Source of the DNA: Candidatus Phocaeicola excrementigallinarum
GTDB taxonomy: Bacteria; Bacteroidota; Bacteroidia; Bacteroidales; Bacteroidaceae
Direction of reading: 5' to 3'
NCBI GenBank assembly: GCA_019120125.1
Contig: DWVR01000031.1
Coordinates: forward strand, 1 to 53,451
Length of the DNA stretch: 53,451 nt
Each line of letters starts with the position of its first letter. Position 1 is the first letter of the stretch. Below, in pieces: positions 50,036 through 53,451 of this stretch. The notes under the pieces are model-generated. The model saw only the letters and a list, made by a program, of their open reading frames with translations. It was not told the DNA's origin and made no database searches. Made by a program: the position numbers and the translations under genes.

Positions 50036-50180
50036 CCGATGCCGGAACGAAATCTTCGTCAGTCACCAGACGCGCACAATGCCAAGCGCTCGCCACATCT
50101 GTCTGATAATGCTGCTCATCACAAGTCGTGGACGCACGTTTGTAGGAGTCGTTTTTATGCCAGTGGCTTTTGTCTCCCAT
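50004..50180 (-). CDS. Hypothetical small protein (58 residues)
   Basis: ATG at 50180, stop TGA at 50004-50006. Hydrophilic, with two Cys and several His and Trp (GDKSHWHKNDSYKR, TDVASAWHCARLVTDEDF). AGGA lies 7 bp upstream of the ATG. It could be a separate small protein, or the first part of one gene whose second part continues after a frameshift in the overlapping frame at 50035. Not recognised. Confidence 0.4.
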   Translation of the reverse strand: MGDKSHWHKNDSYKRASTTCDEQHYQTDVASAWHCARLVTDEDFVPASDDGNLLANVH

Positions 50181-50382
50181 AAAATCCTATAAAATCCATT
50201 CTGTAAATCTTAAAAAAATGCTTGCTCGTTTTGTCACGGTGAATATTTTTTATAAATTGGCACGCAAATTGGCAAGGACATTTATTATTGCTGGATAATG
50301 GCTTTATGGCCTTTCGCGGTGGAAGCCAGGATACCGACCTTTGCTATGAGAAATGACATTAATTATCAAACCTATCTTAAAT
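50181..50382. other. AT-rich region upstream of the GH84 gene
   Basis: No gene is seen between the minus-strand frames and the GH84 start. The best promoter-like string is GACCTTTG at about 50335-50342, a poor match to TAnnTTTG. Confidence 0.5.
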
Positions 50383-52944
50383 ATGAAATTAAACCGTAAC
50401 AAATCCATCATTGCCGTGGTTGCCTGTGCGTTGGCGTGCGGCAATCTTGCGGCACAAGAGACTGACTTTGACCTGGCGTCTCAACGGTCGGAAGTGCAGA
50501 GTGTGTTGCCTGTCACAGGCAAAAAACTGGACCATCAGGGAATAATCATTAATCCGACTCCTCATCAGATTTCGGTCGACCGGACGAATGTGTGGGACGT
50601 GTCGGGAGGTTTTGCCTTGAAGGACAAACAGAAGAAATTCGCCGGCGACTTCGGGTTCACTACGATTGCCAAGAAGGGTGTCAAGCTGAGCGTGGACTTC
50701 GGAGGGAAAGCTGCCGCAAAGGCTGGAGTGAAAGAGGTGTCGGGCGCTTACGCGCTGACCGTTGACAAGAAGGGCGTGACCATTGTAGGTTACGACGCAA
50801 GAGGAGCGTTCTATGGCATTCAGACCTTGCGTCAGCTGATGGAGAGTCCGGCTGTGAAGAATGGCGGGCTGCCTTACATGTCTGTCAATGACTATCCCGA
50901 TCTGCCTAACCGGGGTGTGGTGGAAGGTTTCTATGGCACTCCTTGGTCGCACGAAGTACGTCTGTCTCTGATTGACTTCTATGGGAAGTTCAAGATGAAC
51001 TCCTATCTCTACGGTCCGAAGGACGACCCGTATCACAGTTGCCCGAACTGGCGTCTGCCTTATCCGGAAAAAGAGGCCGGAAATATCAAGGAGCTGATTG
51101 ATGCCTGCAACCGCAATTATGTGGATTTCGTGTGGGCTATCCATCCGGGACAGGACATCAAATGGAACGAGGAAGACTATAATAATCTGGTCAACAAGTT
51201 CAATCTGATGTATGATTTGGGTGTGCGCCATTTTGCCATCTTCTTTGATGACATTTCCGGCGAGGGCACAAATCCGCACAAGCAGACCGAACTCCTGAAC
51301 CGTCTGACTGATGAGTTCGTGAAAGAGAAAGGCGATGTGAGTCCGCTCACTGTCTGTCCGACCGATTATTCCAAGCTTTGGGCAAATCCTACACCGGAAG
51401 GAAGCCTTGCCATCTACGGCAAGACACTGTATCCTGAAATCAAGGTGTTCTGGACAGGAGATGTGGTGTGCAGCGACCTGACACCGGAGACTCTGGAATT
51501 TATCGACTCACGTATCAAACGTCCCGCTTATTACTGGTGGAACTATCCGGTGACCGACTATGCGCGCAACTATCTGCTTCAGGGACCTGTTTATGGACTG
51601 GACACTTCGCTTACGGCTAATGAGACTTGTGGCGTGATAAGCAATCCGATGGAGCATGGGGAAGCCTCGAAGCTGGCACTCTATGGTGTGGCCGACTATT
51701 CATGGAATGTGGCCGACTATAACCCGATTGACAATTGGGAAAGAGGGCTTGGCGAGCTGGCTCCTGACGCACGTGAAGCTTACAGGACTTTCGCCATCCA
51801 TTCGTGCGACACGGAAAACGGTTATCGCCGTGACGAGTCATGGGAGACAAAGACATTCCGGTTGGCAAACTGGACAGACCAGGCGGCCCTGGCCTTGGAG
51901 GAGGAATTTTCACGGGTTGAGAAAGTTCCTTCTCAGATTGAACAGGGATGTTCTAACACATTGCTGAAGAATGAGCTTCGTCCGTGGCTTGTGGAATTCG
52001 GGAAGCTGGGTGCTCGGGGAAAGCAGGCCATCGAATTGGGACGTATCTATCGTGCCGGCAAGGATGACGCGGCTTTCTGGAACAAATATGTGAAGAATCT
52101 GATGGATGCGGATGCGCGCAAGGCATACGAAGAGCATAAGTCGGGAACGATGAAACTCCAGCCTTTCTATCTGAATATGATGGATGACATGGCTTTCGGT
52201 TTCCTGAAAAAACTGACGGGAGAGACTCCGAAACAGTATAGGGGCATAGGCTCTTTCGGCAATTCGGCTACGATGCAAAGCAAACTGATGCTTGATAACG
52301 ATACTGCTACTTTCTATACTTCCGGTATCGGACAGAAACCGAACGACTGGATCGGTGTCGATCTGAGAGATGTACGTGATGTGTCTGAGGTGACAATTAT
52401 TCAGGGTCGGAACTCGGTGAATGATGTGGACTTCTTTGACCATGCGGTTGTGCAGTATTCTGCGGATGGAAGGACTTGGAAGCCGCTGACCGGCGAGCTG
52501 ACCAATCAATATGACATCCATTGGACAGGGGATACGGTGAAGGCACGTTACATTCGTCTGTTGCGACTTGATTCTGAGCGCAAGAACTATGCATCGGTAC
52601 GTTCATTTGATGTGAATCCGTTGACGGTGGACAATTTGGGATTTGGCGTAAAGGCGGATGATCTCTCCAAGGTTGTGTATGCCTTTGATGAGAATCCGGA
52701 GACTTCATACATGAATGAGGGTGTGCTGACGTTTGATGTGCTTCAGGGTGTGAAAGGTTATGTGTTGCTGATGAATGAGTTGAAAGCTCCTGTAAAATGC
52801 AGGCAGCTGGATAAGGATGGCAATGTGGTGACGGAGACCAGTTTTTCCAGTCCTTTTGGAGAAGTGAAGGTTGCTGGTGATAAAGTCGTTTCAATCAGTA
52901 TTGAAGGCGTGGCGGAAATATTTGAGGTGATAGCTGAAAAATAA
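50383..52944 (+). CDS. GH84 beta-N-acetylglucosaminidase (O-GlcNAcase/hyaluronidase type)
   Basis: 853 residues from ATG 50383. The signal peptide ends at NLAA-QE. An N-terminal GH20b-like domain (about 40-165) precedes the GH84 catalytic barrel (from about 175): RGVVEGFYGTPWSHE, YLYGPKDDPYH and the catalytic Asp pair D289-D290 in FAIFFDDISGEG. An alpha-helical region follows, then a C-terminal F5/8-type carbohydrate-binding module (about 620-755). Removes terminal N-acetylglucosamine from host glycoproteins or hyaluronan-type glycans, outside the cytoplasm. No SusC/SusD pair is adjacent, so it is not in a full polysaccharide locus here. Confidence 0.93.
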   Translation: MKLNRNKSIIAVVACALACGNLAAQETDFDLASQRSEVQSVLPVTGKKLDHQGIIINPTPHQISVDRTNVWDVSGGFALKDKQKKFAGDFGFTTIAKKGVKLSVDFGGKAAAKAGVKEVSGAYALTVDKKGVTIVGYDARGAFYGIQTLRQLMESPAVKNGGLPYMSVNDYPDLPNRGVVEGFYGTPWSHEVRLSLIDFYGKFKMNSYLYGPKDDPYHSCPNWRLPYPEKEAGNIKELIDACNRNYVDFVWAIHPGQDIKWNEEDYNNLVNKFNLMYDLGVRHFAIFFDDISGEGTNPHKQTELLNRLTDEFVKEKGDVSPLTVCPTDYSKLWANPTPEGSLAIYGKTLYPEIKVFWTGDVVCSDLTPETLEFIDSRIKRPAYYWWNYPVTDYARNYLLQGPVYGLDTSLTANETCGVISNPMEHGEASKLALYGVADYSWNVADYNPIDNWERGLGELAPDAREAYRTFAIHSCDTENGYRRDESWETKTFRLANWTDQAALALEEEFSRVEKVPSQIEQGCSNTLLKNELRPWLVEFGKLGARGKQAIELGRIYRAGKDDAAFWNKYVKNLMDADARKAYEEHKSGTMKLQPFYLNMMDDMAFGFLKKLTGETPKQYRGIGSFGNSATMQSKLMLDNDTATFYTSGIGQKPNDWIGVDLRDVRDVSEVTIIQGRNSVNDVDFFDHAVVQYSADGRTWKPLTGELTNQYDIHWTGDTVKARYIRLLRLDSERKNYASVRSFDVNPLTVDNLGFGVKADDLSKVVYAFDENPETSYMNEGVLTFDVLQGVKGYVLLMNELKAPVKCRQLDKDGNVVTETSFSSPFGEVKVAGDKVVSISIEGVAEIFEVIAEK

Positions 52945-52984
52945 TTTATGTAAATCCATGAATCCTTTATAGGTAGAAGTGATT

Positions 52985-53026
52985 ATTGTCCCTTTTCTGT
53001 AATGAGCAGAAAAGGGACAATTTTTT
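52985..53026 (+). terminator. Strong Rho-independent terminator
   Basis: A perfect 15-bp stem, ATTGTCCCTTTTCTG with its complement around TAATGAG, followed by TTTTTT. It ends the GH84 transcript and insulates the rRNA operon promoter. Confidence 0.92.
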
Positions 53027-53169
53027 AATGAGAATTCTTGTACTATATTATAAGGTATGAGAAAGAATGGGAGGATTGTTGTGAAATGATTTTTCCTTTT
53101 TGCATTCTGTTGAATATTAGCTGTTTATATATGAATGAGAAAAATAAATCAAAAAAAGTATGCGGATCG

Positions 53170-53200
53170 TTTGCGGAAATAAAAAAACGTTGTACCTTTG
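53170..53200 (+). promoter_or_regulatory. rRNA operon promoter P1 (TTTG-N19-TACCTTTG)
   Basis: TTTG at 53170-53173, 19 bp, TACCTTTG at 53193-53200. AT-rich DNA upstream may act as an UP element. Confidence 0.75.
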
Positions 53201-53270
53201 CAACCGCTTTCGAGAGGGAATGAAAGTTAGGTGAAACGATGTTGAAAAAGTTTAAAACTTCAACGTATTT

Positions 53271-53301
53271 TTTGAGGTTGTAAACTAAAGCGTTATCTTT
53301 G
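53271..53301 (+). promoter_or_regulatory. rRNA operon promoter P2 (TTTG-N19-TATCTTTG)
   Basis: TTTG at 53271-53274, 19 bp, TATCTTTG at 53294-53301. The start regions of P1 and P2 both carry CTTTCG just after the element. Confidence 0.75.
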
Positions 53302-53429
53302 CTTTCGCTCCTCCTGAAAAAAAGGAAGTGAGTTCGATGAAAGGATTTAGATAAAGCGAGAGAGAACGATTGAGAGAAGAAGGATGAGGGAGCCCGGTCA
53401 GACGAGAGAATATAAATGAATTATAATAT

Positions 53430-53451
53430 AGGATGAAGAGTTTGATCCTGG
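53430..53451 (+). rRNA. 16S ribosomal RNA, 5' end (partial)
   Basis: The window closes with AGAGTTTGATCCTGG (53437-53451), the universal 5' conserved segment of 16S rRNA. By comparison with E. coli numbering, the mature 5' end should be about seven bases earlier, near 53430. It is cut off by the window edge. Confidence 0.93.

Noticed and set aside
1-53451. Insertion sequence, integrase or prophage genes
   Set aside because: No transposase, integrase, relaxase or phage structural motif was recognised in any frame, and no target duplication was seen around the accessory stretch.

Overview
The window looks like chromosomal DNA from a gut Bacteroidales, most likely Bacteroides or Phocaeicola. 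The reasons are repeated TAnnTTTG (-7) promoter elements, several with a TTTG or TTG element 19-20 bp upstream. Most genes lack a Shine-Dalgarno sequence. Several families are typical of the phylum (DUF4923, DUF4468, DUF4377, a Porin_10-like barrel, an OmpP1/FadL barrel with a Tyr/Trp/Gly-rich partner, an NfnA-NfnB fusion, a hisGDCB operon with a bifunctional HisB). The last bases are the 5' end of a 16S rRNA gene. Species cannot be fixed from these data.

Layout. 1-3.6 kb: MacB/FtsX-type ABC exporter (permease C-terminus, ATPase, second permease) behind what reads as a sigma-54 promoter with an upstream palindrome. 3.8-11.1 kb: housekeeping genes (dnaB, cdd, a DUF362 ferredoxin-like protein, a LysM glucosaminidase, an MltF-type transglycosylase, udk, a Dabb protein, a thioesterase). 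11.2-15.8 kb: hisGDCB preceded by a His-rich leader peptide and an intrinsic terminator that together look like a transcription attenuator. 15.9-20.3 kb: DUF4923 protein, nadC/rlmH divergent pair, AraC regulator, an OmpH-like lipoprotein and a small membrane protein. 20.4-25 kb: pepD-exonuclease/phosphatase-DnaQ-like exonuclease-metallophosphoesterase run, and prmA. 25.2-31.3 kb: cell-envelope genes (Tyr/Trp/Gly-rich secreted protein, FadL-type barrel, AsmA-like protein). 31.4-35.3 kb, minus strand: porin, solute-binding protein and Gfo/Idh/MocA oxidoreductase. 35.5-38.7 kb, minus strand: a 2-oxoacid:ferredoxin oxidoreductase operon, next to a divergently placed NfnAB fusion that could exchange electrons between ferredoxin, NADH and NADPH. 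41.4-45 kb: DUF4468 protein, rpiB and tkt. 45-50.3 kb: a gene-poor accessory stretch with a redox-type gene set (aldo/keto reductase, dienelactone-hydrolase-like enzyme, Crp regulator), a truncated lipoprotein gene and several apparent gene remnants. 50.4-52.9 kb: a GH84 glycosidase. 53-53.45 kb: an rRNA operon leader with two tandem promoters.

The least expected features lie between genes. They are the his attenuator, the sigma-54 promoter, and a 22-bp tandem repeat (each unit carrying AAACG-N6-CGTTT or a variant) that occurs as arrays at two loci 26 kb apart. There are also dispersed imperfect palindromes, a perfect 12-bp operator-like palindrome between divergent promoters at 25.1 kb, and a pair of overlapping small minus-strand frames at 49.8-50.2 kb, one interrupted by an in-frame TGA. 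I found no CRISPR array, tRNA gene, transposase or integrase. All functional calls come from reading the sequence; no database was searched.
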